A stretch of 64,000 bases of DNA from Leptotrichia sp. HSP-342 (GTDB lineage: Bacteria; Fusobacteriota; Fusobacteriia; Fusobacteriales; Leptotrichiaceae). Under the pieces are notes generated by a model. The model had not been told where the DNA came from. It worked only from the letters and a program-made list of their open reading frames with translations, and did no database searches. The stretch lies in the NCBI RefSeq assembly GCF_041199995.1, contig NZ_CP165646.1, positions 124,001 through 188,000 on the forward strand. Direction: 5' to 3'. Position numbers and translations under genes: made by a program. Positions 44,009 through 53,122 of the stretch are shown in pieces (position 1 is the first letter of the stretch; each line of letters begins with the position of its first letter).

Positions 44009-45692
44009 AATGAATTACTCCTTTCTTATTTTTGAACTCAGAGATATCAAAATGTTTGTTGCTTTTTGAACAATAAAAAGCGGCTGAAATAAGTTCTTCC
44101 ATATCCATAATAGCAATATTAATTCCGTATGTCTGATGTATTTCATCTATCAACTTGTAAGCATCGGATCTAGTGTTTGGGATATTAAAGCCTATTGCAA
44201 AACTACTTGTATCGTATTCAGTTTTGAAGGGCTTTCTAGCCAATAATAATACTTTGTTTTCAAGAGCTTGTCTTATAGCTTTTATAGATAACATCTTTTC
44301 TTCTGTTGGTGATTTTACTTCCACAGGTATAGAACAACACTCATCCGGAATTATAACATCATATCTCAAGTTGTTATTTCCAGCTGGTGGAGCAAATGCT
44401 TTTCTGTTGAAGATTATTCCAAGCAGATTTGCCACGAGTGGGTAAAAATCTTTTTGCTTCATAATTTCAATTTCGTCTAAAAAGAGTTTAATTGCAGACT
44501 GATTATTTGGCTTCGTAGACATTTTGTTTAATAAAAACCTTTTTGTTTTATCATGGTGACTATCAGTTTCTTTGATAAAATAAGTGTTTTTTAGTGTTGT
44601 ATATAATTGAATTTCTTGGTAATGCTCATTGCTAATGTTAGATTCAATATGGGAGTTTTGCGATTGCATCAAAGTTTCTGGGAAAATTTTCAATAGTTCA
44701 CTACTTGAAAAATATTGAAAGGGAGAAAACAATATTCTCTCTTTATTAAACTTTGAAACTAGCGTATCCTTAAACATTTGATACTTTAGAAGATCAGTTT
44801 TTACATCAAAATTAGCTGCTTCTAACATATTTAAAAAAGCAAAACGAGAAACTAGTTCTTGATCTAAATTCAAGGTTTGAAATTGACCGCCATATATATC
44901 TATGGATCTTTTAATAAGATTTATCACTTCTGTTCCTTTTTTTGTAAGAAGAAGAAAAGGGGCTTTTTTTCCATAAACGGACAAATTCTTTTTATCAAAC
45001 CATCCAGTATAAACTAAAGCAGATATTACAAACCTTGTTAGATTTCTTACTGAAGTGGTTTGCATCTTGTTTTCATCGCTAATTTTTTGAATTTCTTGAT
45101 TTAATGAGGCGATACTAGCTGTTTTTCGGAGCTCTTTAATCTTGTTAATTTTAGAGTCGAATTCATGTTTGTCTAAGGCGTTTTTTAAATTCATTGGACC
45201 AATAATTATTTCATCTCGATGGATTTTGTTATCTAAACTTTCAGCGAATAACAGCATACTTACAAAAGGTTTATTTGTATCATCAAATTTTACATTTAAA
45301 ATTTGGTTTGGATAGATCACACCTAAAAGGCATTGCTCAAACAATTCTTTTGATGCTTTACCTGATAGTGCGATGTGCATTCCTAAGTAAGTGAAACTGA
45401 ATTTTAAAGCTGCATTATCAGCTGAGAAAATCCATCCTAAAAACCTGTATAATTCTGTGTAGCTTTTGGCTTGCATTTTCATTGATTTTCTTGAGTCGTC
45501 AGAAATGCTATAAGAACGTTTCAGAGCTTCGTTTCCGGTATAACCTGAAGAACTAGCTAGATTTTCCCTAGCAAAATATTCGGCTATGTTATCTAAATCA
45601 AAGAAATCTACATTTGAGAATTCTGAAAATAATCCTTTAAAAACTTTTATCACTATGTCCATGTCAGAAACAGGATTTCTGAACTTTATCAT
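43989..45692 (-). CDS. Putative large subunit of a heterodimeric restriction endonuclease
   Basis: The 567-residue protein has a long helical N-terminal region (1-350, including a winged-helix-like segment TSVRNLTRFVISALVYTGWFD near 215). The C-terminal nuclease-like domain reads RYDVIIPDECCSIPVEVKSPTEEKML, with VEVK near 457-460, and IRQALENKVLLLARKPF. Asp, Glu and Lys fit a PD-(D/E)xK core. Size, gene pairing with a smaller homologous subunit and two adjacent methyltransferases all fit the BtsI/BsrDI-like type IIS group. A good GGAAGGAG site precedes ATG 45692. Its transcription converges with the methyltransferases, which allows separate timing. Confidence 0.68.
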   Translation of the reverse strand: MIKFRNPVSDMDIVIKVFKGLFSEFSNVDFFDLDNIAEYFARENLASSSGYTGNEALKRSYSISDDSRKSMKMQAKSYTELYRFLGWIFSADNAALKFSFTYLGMHIALSGKASKELFEQCLLGVIYPNQILNVKFDDTNKPFVSMLLFAESLDNKIHRDEIIIGPMNLKNALDKHEFDSKINKIKELRKTASIASLNQEIQKISDENKMQTTSVRNLTRFVISALVYTGWFDKKNLSVYGKKAPFLLLTKKGTEVINLIKRSIDIYGGQFQTLNLDQELVSRFAFLNMLEAANFDVKTDLLKYQMFKDTLVSKFNKERILFSPFQYFSSSELLKIFPETLMQSQNSHIESNISNEHYQEIQLYTTLKNTYFIKETDSHHDKTKRFLLNKMSTKPNNQSAIKLFLDEIEIMKQKDFYPLVANLLGIIFNRKAFAPPAGNNNLRYDVIIPDECCSIPVEVKSPTEEKMLSIKAIRQALENKVLLLARKPFKTEYDTSSFAIGFNIPNTRSDAYKLIDEIHQTYGINIAIMDMEELISAAFYCSKSNKHFDISEFKNKKGVIHFEYENL

Positions 45693-46504
45693 TTGTAATC
45701 TCCTTCCGTTGTAATAAGTTTTGAAATGGTGGTGTTAAAATAACAAAATTATTAGACTAATTATTATAACATATTTTAAAGAAAAAAGCAGCTATTAGGG
45801 CTGACAAAAAAAGGTAAGTGCAGTATCATATAAGGTTATCGTTATGTAGACATTTATATCATTTCAAAACAACTAATTTTTATTCTATAGGAAACAATAG
45901 AAAAGTATGGTAAAATATAAAATAAATCCAATAAAGAGGAGTTTTATACTATGATTATGAAATTTGATTATGATGGTCTGTGGAAGCTTCTGATAGATAA
46001 AAAAATCGAAGAAGAAGGATTTGACGGTTAAGTTGGGAATATTTTCAACTGCTGCTATTTCTAAAATTACGAAAGGTAAGTTAGTTTTACTGACTGTATT
46101 AGGAAAAATCGAGACTGAATTAGGATCAGACATCGGAGAAATAGTATGTTTAGATAATGAAAGTTAAAACAATTTGGATAGGTTTTTATTGATGTTACAC
46201 TAGCTGATTACATTTAATATTTATATTTAGAATTATTAGATTTACCAAATGGGGATGAAGTAATTTGGAAAAGCATTATATGGGACTGCCAGATGATATG
46301 GCAGAGAGCATTTCAAAAAATCATTTCAGAATTGAATTATTTTGAGAAATTAGTAAGATGATTGAATGTCATAAAGAGAATACAGTACAAAAAGATGATT
46401 TTAAATTATTATAACAAATGTATGTGTTGTGTAATTTTTGTAAAGATAATGATTAACAAAATCAAGATTACAAAATACACTTACAATTAAGGAAGGTGAT
46501 TAAT
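45693..46504. other. Debris-filled stretch right of the restriction genes
   Basis: The only gene-like object is the frameshifted XRE regulator at 45951-46167. From 46220 to 46430 short open pieces are readable in two frames (for example LELLDLPNGDEVIWKSIIWD and GLPDDMAESISKNHFRIEL) that could be a decayed gene, but I cannot assign them. Confidence 0.5.
45951..46167 (+). pseudogene. XRE-family regulator, frameshifted
   Basis: ATG 45951, after AAGAGGAG, gives MIMKFDYDGLWKLLIDKKIE. One extra base near 46010-46018 then breaks the frame. In the next frame the protein continues KKDLTVKLGIFSTAAISKIT and KGKLVLLTVLGKIETELGSD to a TAA at 46165-46167. Joined, this is a complete small Cro/CI-type regulator of about 71 residues. 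The 217-base span is one base over a multiple of three. Confidence 0.8.
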
Positions 46505-46666
46505 ATGACACAAAAAATGATTGATTCTAATATTGATAAAAATACAGAAAAAGAAGTAGAAGAATTATTTTATTCTGAAAATAACATGAAATATTTAGAA
46601 AAAATTATTACAGATATTGAATCAGGAAAAGCAAAATTAATAGAACATGATTTGATAGAAGAATAA
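46505..46666 (+). CDS. Small antitoxin-like protein without a toxin
   Basis: The 53-residue protein (MTQKMIDSNIDKNTEKEVEE, then NMKYLEKIITDIESGKAKLIEHDLIEE) has the C-terminal pattern seen in RelB/Phd-type antitoxins, the part that wraps a toxin. The N-terminal DNA-binding part is short or lost. AAGGAAGGTG precedes ATG 46505. No toxin gene follows; the next gene belongs to another unit with its own promoter. It may be an orphan or a remnant. Confidence 0.55.
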   Translation: MTQKMIDSNIDKNTEKEVEELFYSENNMKYLEKIITDIESGKAKLIEHDLIEE

Positions 46667-46723
46667 AGAAAATTCTTTTATTGCTTTAATTTTCAGATTA
46701 TAAATTAAAAATCAAAAATCCAA

Positions 46724-46752
46724 TTGACACTCTAAAATAGATATGGTATCAT
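46724..46752 (+). promoter_or_regulatory. Promoter of the GNAT module
   Basis: TTGACA (46724-46729), 17 bases, TATCAT (46747-46752), about 40 bases before the start of the small gene. Confidence 0.75.
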
Positions 46753-46792
46753 AAAAATGAAAATAAAGTTAAAAAAGGGGAGAGTGGTAATT

Positions 46793-46975
46793 ATGGCTAC
46801 AGAAAGTATATTACTTGATGCTTTGAGAATTCCAGCAAGATATGCAGATGAAGTACTGGAAGCAATGGAAAGTAAAAAGAAAGTTAAAAAACTTGATGTT
46901 GATTTTGAAATTGTAGATGACCCAGAAGAAATTTTGAGGATAGCAAAGAATTTTGGATATAAAGAAAAAGAGTGA
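46793..46975 (+). CDS. Small protein paired with a GNAT enzyme, possible antitoxin
   Basis: The 60-residue protein starts at ATG 46793 with AAAGGGGAGAG upstream. It reads MATESILLDALRIPARYADE and then an acidic second half (VDFEIVDDPEEILRIAKNFGYKEKE). It is small, acidic and translationally coupled to the next gene, with which it overlaps by 23 bases, as antitoxins often are. I do not recognise the family. It does not look like the DUF1778 ribbon-helix-helix antitoxins usually paired with GNAT toxins. Confidence 0.6.
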   Translation: MATESILLDALRIPARYADEVLEAMESKKKVKKLDVDFEIVDDPEEILRIAKNFGYKEKE

Positions 46976-47555
46976 AACTATATCGTTGCAGAAATTAAGA
47001 GAAAAATTGAAAGACGATGACTTTATAAGAGAAAAAATTTTAAAGACTTTTAAAAGTAGAGATAGAAATAGTATTGAGGATTTTCTACATAATAAAGCTA
47101 TAGATTTTGAGAAAAAATCACTTTCTGCAACACATATTATTTACAATAAAGAGGGAACGGAAATATTGGGGTATTTTACATTTGCAAATAAGAGTTTAAT
47201 TATTGAAAAAGAAAATTTTCTTAGTCTTAGTAAAACACAGCAGAAAAGATTTTCACAGAGTGGAAGAAGATTGAAAGACGGAAGTTATGTTGTAAACAGT
47301 TTTTTGCTGGCACAAATAGGGAAAAATTATAATATTTCTGATAAAAATATGATAACAGGTAATGAAATAATGTCATTGGCACATGAATTATTATTAATTG
47401 TGAAAAAAATTATAAATACAAAATATTTATGGCTGGAATGTGAAGATAACAGTTCGCTGATAAGATTTTATTCAAATTATGGATTTAACCTGATAAAAAA
47501 ATTCAGTTCAGAAAATAAATTAAGAACAATGATACTAAGGTTAGATAATTTTTGA
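46953..47555 (+). CDS. GNAT-family acetyltransferase, possible toxin
   Basis: The 200-residue protein has a GNAT-like C-terminal half. FLLAQIGKNYNISDKNMITG (about 113-132) is in the place of the acetyl-CoA loop, LWLECEDNSSLIRFYSNYGF (about 163-182) is the motif B region with the classic FYxxxGF. The acetyl-CoA loop is less Gly-rich than normal. GNAT toxins of the TacT/AtaT kind acetylate charged tRNA, and the gene pair layout is compatible. The start is uncertain: TTG 46953 gives the overlap, and no ATG is nearby. A housekeeping acetyltransferase is an alternative. A type III Res gene begins 80 bases later. Confidence 0.6.
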   Translation: MDIKKKSETISLQKLREKLKDDDFIREKILKTFKSRDRNSIEDFLHNKAIDFEKKSLSATHIIYNKEGTEILGYFTFANKSLIIEKENFLSLSKTQQKRFSQSGRRLKDGSYVVNSFLLAQIGKNYNISDKNMITGNEIMSLAHELLLIVKKIINTKYLWLECEDNSSLIRFYSNYGFNLIKKFSSENKLRTMILRLDNF

Positions 47556-47634
47556 AAATAAAGATTTTAATAGTCTCTTTTATCAAAAAAAGATAATTGA
47601 GGCTTTTTTATTTTCAAAAAAGAAGGAGGAGAAA

Positions 47635-50600
47635 ATGTCAAATAAAATAATATTTCAGTTTGATGATAATTTGGAATATCAGAAAAAGGCGGTAAATTCT
47701 GTTGTAGAGTTATTTAGAGGATTGCCAAAATCGTTGGATAGTATTTATGCTGAAAGAATAAGAAGAAGTTTTACAGAAAAAGATCCTGTGAGAAATATTG
47801 ATATTGTTAGAGGGAATAAACTTTTTCAGAATTTGAAAAAAGTTCAGTTAAAAAATGGATTGTTTACCGATGAAAAGGCTTACAGCAAGCACGAGCGAGA
47901 TTTTACAGTCGAGATGGAAACGGGGACTGGGAAAACTTATGTTTATTTACGTACGATATTAGAGTTGCACAAGGAGTATGGGTTTAAGAAATTTATGATT
48001 GTAGTTCCGTCTGTAGCGATACGTAAAGGAGTGGAAAAATCTATTGAACAATTAAGGGAGCATTTTAAAAGGCTATACAATGTGGATTTATCAAAATACA
48101 GTTTTATTTATGACAGTAACAATTTAGGGAAAGTAAATAATTTTGTGGAAGAAAATAATTTGAGTATCTGTGTTATGAATATTCAGGCGTTTAATAAAGA
48201 TACTAATAAAATTCGTAAGGATGATGAACATGCTAAAAATTTATGGAGAGATATAAAATTTGTAAGACCGATTGTATTAATTGATGAGCCACAGAAAATA
48301 GAAGGAACAGCAAATAAAAAATCACAATCATTGAAGGCAATAGACGAACTGGAGTCGTTATTTACACTTCGTTATTCGGCTACACATAAAAATCTGTATA
48401 ATCAAGTTTATAAATTAGATTCTTATGAGGCTTATAAAAAAGACTTGGTAAAAAAAATTCGAGTGAAAACCATAAATAGTGTGATTTCTAAAGATTTTCC
48501 ATATATCAGGTATACTTATTTTACAAAAGATTACAGAGCAAGGATAGAAATGTTTTCTCAAGAGCAAGGGCAAAGTATCAGATTTAGAAGTTTTGATGTG
48601 GAAAATGGATTTTCGTTGTATGAACTTTCTGGAGGATTGCCTCAGTATAAGGATATGTTTATTGCGGAACAGCCACATAAAGAGAAGACATTGAAAATTG
48701 CTTCGGTTAATGGAGATATTGAACTGAAATTAGGGGAAAGTAATAAAAAATTGGAAGATAAGGAGATTATCCGTATTCAGATAAATCTTGCGATAGACAA
48801 TCACTTTAAAAAGCAGTTTGAAATTTTGGAAGAAGGTAAGAGAATAAAGAGTTTGACACTGTTTTTTATTGATGAGGTTAAGAAAGTTAGGGATAGTGGG
48901 GCTTCTGATGGGAGAGGAGTCTATTTGAAAATATTTGATGAGGAATATTTAAAAATTGTGCAAAAGTATAGGGAAAAAATTGAGAAATATAAAAATTATT
49001 TTCCACATTATGAAGATGTGAATTTAGTCAGAGAAGGATATTTTGCGTTGGATAAAAAGAAAAAGGAAGTTGAGGTGGAATATAAGAAAGAAAACGAAGT
49101 GAAGGCAAAATCACAAGAAGATATTGACAGAGGGATTGAATTAATATTAGAGAAAAAAGATGAATTGATTTCTTTTAACGAGTCACTTGCCTTTATTTTT
49201 TCCCATTCAGCACTTAGGGAAGGTTGGGATAACCCAAATGTATTTACATTGTGTACACTAAAAAATGGAAATAGCGACATAGCCAAAAAGCAGGAAATAG
49301 GGCGAGGACTTAGACTTCCTGTAGATGTCGCTGGAAATAGAAGTTTAGATAAAAATGTAAACGAACTTACCGTGATTGCAAATGACAGCTATGAAAACTT
49401 TTCAAGAATGCTTCAGGAAGATTTTAACAAAAATATAAATAAAAATGAAGTTACCTCAGATCTTTTACTTGTAACTCTTGAAAAATCAGGAATTCCTAAA
49501 ATTAAGATTACTTCGGAACTGGTAGATGAATTTAAGAAAGAATTGATTGAAAAAAGAGTGATGGATTCTAACAATGTGCTTTTGAAAAATGGGGAAGAGG
49601 ATATAAAAGAAATACATTTTTCAAATGAAACTTTACAGGAACATTCTATACAGATTGCTGAAAATTTTGTAAAATATATGGTAGAAAAAGGTTCAAATCG
49701 TATCGAAATTGCAAATGGAGATAATGAACCGATTGTTAATAAACGAAGAAGTTTTATTTCTGAAAAAGATTTTGAAAATCTTTTTGAAGAATTAGGGACA
49801 AATCTTAGTAAAAAAGCGATTTATAAGTGTAAAATCGACAAGGAAAAATATATAGAAAGTAGCATAGAAAAAATAAATAACTATATAAGCAATTTTGATT
49901 TGAAACAAATTGTGGAACTTATTGATTCAAAGGGAAATTATGATGATACAGGGAAAATTAATCTTGAAAAAGGTATTGAGGACAAAATTGAATTATCCGA
50001 AATTGAAGCAACACCAAAAAGTGATTTTGAAATAGCAAATTACATAATGTATCACACAATGTTGCCAAGATTAGCAATATTAAAAATAATAAGTGGACTT
50101 GAAAAGGAGAAAAGAAAAGCCTTAAATATTCAAGATGTGCTGGAAAATGTAACTGAAATATTGCTTGAAAACTTAAATGAAATGAAAGCTGAAAAAGTTT
50201 TTGAATATGAAGTGATAGATGGATATGTGACTGATACAGAGAAAATTTTTCAAGTGGATAATAAAATAAACGAAGAAGATTTTGAAAATAAAAGAAGGTT
50301 ATTTCAAGCTAAAAAAGGTAGTAGAAGTCTAAATGATTATTATAAACTTGATAGTGATGGAGAAAAGGAATTTGCAGAAAAGCTGGAAAATGATAAAAAT
50401 GTATTGCTATTTACAAAACTCAAAAAAGGTGGCTTTGTAATAGATACTCCATACGGAAACTATTCTCCTGACTGGGCAATCATCTACAAAAATTCTTCAG
50501 AAAATAATGAAAACAATGTAGGAATCTATTTTATTGTTGAAACGAAAGCAGATAAAAAAGAAAAGGATTTGACAACTGTGGAAAAAAACAAAATAAAATG

Positions 50601-50694
50601 TGGAAAACTGCATTTTGAAGCGATTTCAAAGGAGGTAAAATTTAACTGGGTAAATAATTATGATGATTTTAAAAGGAAATTTGAAATTATATAA
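47635..50694 (+). CDS. Type III restriction endonuclease subunit (Res), no Mod beside it
   Basis: The 1019-residue protein is a DEAD/DEAH helicase with a C-terminal nuclease. Walker A METGTGKTYVY is near 93-103, VVPSVAIRKG near 122, LIDEPQ near 215-220, SATHK near 246. The second helicase domain includes SALREGWDNPNVFTLC near 523 and the GRGLRLPV motif VI near 557. The nuclease core SPDWAII...YFIVETKAD (about 943-970) has the Asp and ExK of the PD-(D/E)xK fold. Type III Res needs Mod for site recognition; no Mod gene is in the window. AAGGAGGAG precedes ATG 47635. Upstream, 47556-47634, lies a partial hairpin. Confidence 0.9.
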   Translation: MSNKIIFQFDDNLEYQKKAVNSVVELFRGLPKSLDSIYAERIRRSFTEKDPVRNIDIVRGNKLFQNLKKVQLKNGLFTDEKAYSKHERDFTVEMETGTGKTYVYLRTILELHKEYGFKKFMIVVPSVAIRKGVEKSIEQLREHFKRLYNVDLSKYSFIYDSNNLGKVNNFVEENNLSICVMNIQAFNKDTNKIRKDDEHAKNLWRDIKFVRPIVLIDEPQKIEGTANKKSQSLKAIDELESLFTLRYSATHKNLYNQVYKLDSYEAYKKDLVKKIRVKTINSVISKDFPYIRYTYFTKDYRARIEMFSQEQGQSIRFRSFDVENGFSLYELSGGLPQYKDMFIAEQPHKEKTLKIASVNGDIELKLGESNKKLEDKEIIRIQINLAIDNHFKKQFEILEEGKRIKSLTLFFIDEVKKVRDSGASDGRGVYLKIFDEEYLKIVQKYREKIEKYKNYFPHYEDVNLVREGYFALDKKKKEVEVEYKKENEVKAKSQEDIDRGIELILEKKDELISFNESLAFIFSHSALREGWDNPNVFTLCTLKNGNSDIAKKQEIGRGLRLPVDVAGNRSLDKNVNELTVIANDSYENFSRMLQEDFNKNINKNEVTSDLLLVTLEKSGIPKIKITSELVDEFKKELIEKRVMDSNNVLLKNGEEDIKEIHFSNETLQEHSIQIAENFVKYMVEKGSNRIEIANGDNEPIVNKRRSFISEKDFENLFEELGTNLSKKAIYKCKIDKEKYIESSIEKINNYISNFDLKQIVELIDSKGNYDDTGKINLEKGIEDKIELSEIEATPKSDFEIANYIMYHTMLPRLAILKIISGLEKEKRKALNIQDVLENVTEILLENLNEMKAEKVFEYEVIDGYVTDTEKIFQVDNKINEEDFENKRRLFQAKKGSRSLNDYYKLDSDGEKEFAEKLENDKNVLLFTKLKKGGFVIDTPYGNYSPDWAIIYKNSSENNENNVGIYFIVETKADKKEKDLTTVEKNKIKCGKLHFEAISKEVKFNWVNNYDDFKRKFEII

Positions 50695-50710
50695 GGAGCA
50701 ATGATATAAA

Positions 50711-51628
50711 ATGAAAAAATTTTTAAATCAAAATTCCAAGATTAAGTCAATACTAATTTGCCTATTTTTAGTAATACTTATAGTTATTTCAGAAATTTTT
50801 TCATTTTTTAGTTATCAAAATGATAAAAAAAAATATGAAATGGAAGAAATTAAATGGAAAAAAATAGAAGCAGAAAAAGAAGAGCGTGAAAAAAAGGAAG
50901 AGGCAGAAAAACTAAAAAAAGAAATGGAAGATGATTTTGCATTTTTTGAGAGATATTTTAAAGAGTTTAAAAAAACAGCAGAAAAAATTAATAATCCTAA
51001 AAATCCGTCTGAAATTCGGGCAACAATGTATTTTGTTCTAGATTCAAAATATTCATTTGCAAAAATTGCAATGTATTCAGATAAATTTATTTATATAAAA
51101 GCAGATAGAATTATGAAATATACTCTCTCTAACGGGGAAAAATTGTATGTTTTTGAGAATGCTGTAGTAAAAAGTAAGAAAACCCATAAAACAATTAATA
51201 AAAGTTCTGATGTTTATATTCTGGACGGAAATCTTTTTTGTATGATAGATTATAATGGCTCTATTGTTGACAGTATGACAACTAGATATACGGATCCAGA
51301 ATCTTTGAAAGTAATCTTGAATGAGAATAAACTAGAAATTCCCAAAAAAGAAGCTTGGTGGATGGAGATGGATAAGTATCTCTATTTACGTCGTAGTAAG
51401 GAAGAGAAAGAAGAAAAAAAATATAGAAAAAATACTTCAAGTTCCAGCCCTTATAATTACTCGCCAAATCCTTTAACACAAAAAGAACTGGAAAAAATGG
51501 AAAGAGAAGAAAATCGACGTGACAGAATGGACTCAGATGAATGGGAATATGAAGACAGGGAAGAAAGAGAATACTGGGAAAGTGAAGAATATTGGGGAGA
51601 AGAGGGAATAGAAAAGGAAGTTTATTAA
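50711..51628 (+). CDS. Membrane-anchored protein, unknown function
   Basis: The 305-residue protein has one N-terminal membrane segment (about 12-32), then a Lys/Glu coiled coil (38-75). A compact beta-containing domain lies at 85-205 (TMYFVLDSKYSFAKIAMYSDKFIYIKADRIMKY, MIDYNGSIVDSMTTRYTDPESLKV). The C-terminal 80 residues are highly charged and low in complexity, with many Glu/Arg/Tyr/Trp. It starts 16 bases after the Res stop, so it is probably co-transcribed with it. I do not recognise the family. Confidence 0.75.
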   Translation: MKKFLNQNSKIKSILICLFLVILIVISEIFSFFSYQNDKKKYEMEEIKWKKIEAEKEEREKKEEAEKLKKEMEDDFAFFERYFKEFKKTAEKINNPKNPSEIRATMYFVLDSKYSFAKIAMYSDKFIYIKADRIMKYTLSNGEKLYVFENAVVKSKKTHKTINKSSDVYILDGNLFCMIDYNGSIVDSMTTRYTDPESLKVILNENKLEIPKKEAWWMEMDKYLYLRRSKEEKEEKKYRKNTSSSSPYNYSPNPLTQKELEKMEREENRRDRMDSDEWEYEDREEREYWESEEYWGEEGIEKEVY

Positions 51629-51694
51629 AAAAGGTCAATTAATTTATATAATTTTAGTAATAAATAAAAAATAATATGAAAGGAGGCATTAAAA

Positions 51695-52018
51695 ATGGTC
51701 AACTTTGAAAAAGTGAGAGCCAATATAACTTTAAAATATGATAATGAAAATCTGTATGATTATATTTATTCTAAATTTCATTCTATAGTATGGAATGACG
51801 TAGAAAAAATTTTGAATGAAAGGGAAGAAAAGTTTAAAAATTCTATAAGTAAAGATGTGATTTTAGATGATGAATTTTGTTATGTTTTCGGTTTCATATT
51901 AGGGGAAAAAGAATTTTTGACTGAAGATATGAAAACTCTTTTTTTTGAAAACTTTAATTTATTCGAAGTATACTTATTAAGATACTTGTATAATAAGTTT
52001 GTAAAAGGTTTTGAATAA
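51695..52018 (+). CDS. Hypothetical protein, paralogue of the next gene's C-terminal half
   Basis: The 107-residue protein begins NFEKVRANITLKYDNENLYD and contains FGFILGEKEFLTEDMKTLFFENFNLF and RYLYNKFVKGF. Every one of these has a counterpart in the next gene (NFEKIKANLIL, FGYILEQEEFLTEENKKLFFENYPLF, KYIYEKFVKDF). It is probably all helical and soluble. GGAGG precedes ATG 51695. No known family. Confidence 0.7.
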   Translation: MVNFEKVRANITLKYDNENLYDYIYSKFHSIVWNDVEKILNEREEKFKNSISKDVILDDEFCYVFGFILGEKEFLTEDMKTLFFENFNLFEVYLLRYLYNKFVKGFE

Positions 52019-52187
52019 ACTATTTTAAATTATAGGTATATTCAAATTGTCTCAATATCAAATTAATAAAGTTATAATATTGAGGTTTGAGTAGCATAAT
52101 TAAAATTTTTAAGTTTGGTTTATTATAATTTGAGTAAGTTAAAAATGAAATACTTTAAAATTTAGAAATGAATTGGAAAGGAAAAAA

Positions 52188-52838
52188 ATGTTAATAAAAA
52201 TAGTATTTGGTATAGTAGTAATAGTATTACTTACACTTTTCTTACAAGGAGTTGTACAAGGATTTATAATAGCAATAGAAATAGGTGGTCCAATAGGCTT
52301 AATCGTGTATACACTAATGTTAGTCGCATTAGTAATATTTTGTAAGTATTTGGTAAAAAGGGAGGAACAAAAAGAGAAAAGAGAACAAGAGATTAAAGAT
52401 AATACAAAACTGACTAAACAAACAATAAATTTTGAAAAAATAAAAGCAAATTTAATTTTAAATAATTATAATGGTAATTTATACAATAATTTATATAATT
52501 ATATTTATTGGGAATTTAGTCGTATTATTAAATATAGAACAGATATAAGGCGAAAAATAGAAGATTATTATGAAAATACAGATACCGAACTTTATTGGTG
52601 GGAAGGTATACATCCAGATGTTGGAAAAATATTCGGTTATATTTTAGAACAAGAAGAATTTTTAACTGAAGAAAATAAAAAACTATTTTTTGAAAATTAT
52701 CCTCTATTCTCAAAAAATTTAAGTAAATATATATATGAAAAATTTGTAAAAGATTTTGTTGAAGAAATAGAATTGGATTATTCAGAAAGGGAAGACTATT
52801 GGAGAGAAGAAGAGTGGAGAAAACGAGGAATAGAATGA
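52188..52838 (+). CDS. Membrane protein with the paralogous domain
   Basis: The 216-residue protein has two N-terminal hydrophobic segments (about 3-25 and 33-55), a charged stretch, then a domain (about 85-195) homologous to the whole upstream gene, and an acidic, Glu/Arg/Trp-rich tail like that of the protein at 50711-51628. I chose ATG 52188, preceded by GGAAAGGA, over TTG 52173. Three genes in a row share these features, so they may form a unit. Function unknown. Confidence 0.7.
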   Translation: MLIKIVFGIVVIVLLTLFLQGVVQGFIIAIEIGGPIGLIVYTLMLVALVIFCKYLVKREEQKEKREQEIKDNTKLTKQTINFEKIKANLILNNYNGNLYNNLYNYIYWEFSRIIKYRTDIRRKIEDYYENTDTELYWWEGIHPDVGKIFGYILEQEEFLTEENKKLFFENYPLFSKNLSKYIYEKFVKDFVEEIELDYSEREDYWREEEWRKRGIE

Positions 52839-53122
52839 TGAATTTAAAATTATATTTCAGCAGCAAAAGTGTTTAAATAAATAATAGGATTACAACAAGT
52901 CATTTAACCGTAGTTAATCTGTATAATTTGAGATTATTTATTTTCATTGTCTTGAAAAAATGTTGTGAGATAATACATATGTGATAAGAATATACAAAAA
53001 AAGGAAGGTTTCTGATATAATATAACCTACCAAAACTACATTAACCCCTTTTTTTTTATATGAATAGTATAACAGAAATATATCGTGTTCGTCAACGAGT
53101 AGTTGAGTATACAGAAAAAAAC
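52839..53122. other. Intergenic stretch left of the IS30 element
   Basis: I see no gene, only AT-rich sequence with a few short dyads. A TATAAT-like box near 53017 has no convincing -35. Confidence 0.4.

Noticed and set aside
46757..46792. Earlier ATG for the small gene paired with GNAT
   Set aside because: It lies only a few bases after the -10 box and before the AAAGGGGAGAG site. ATG 46793 is at the correct distance.
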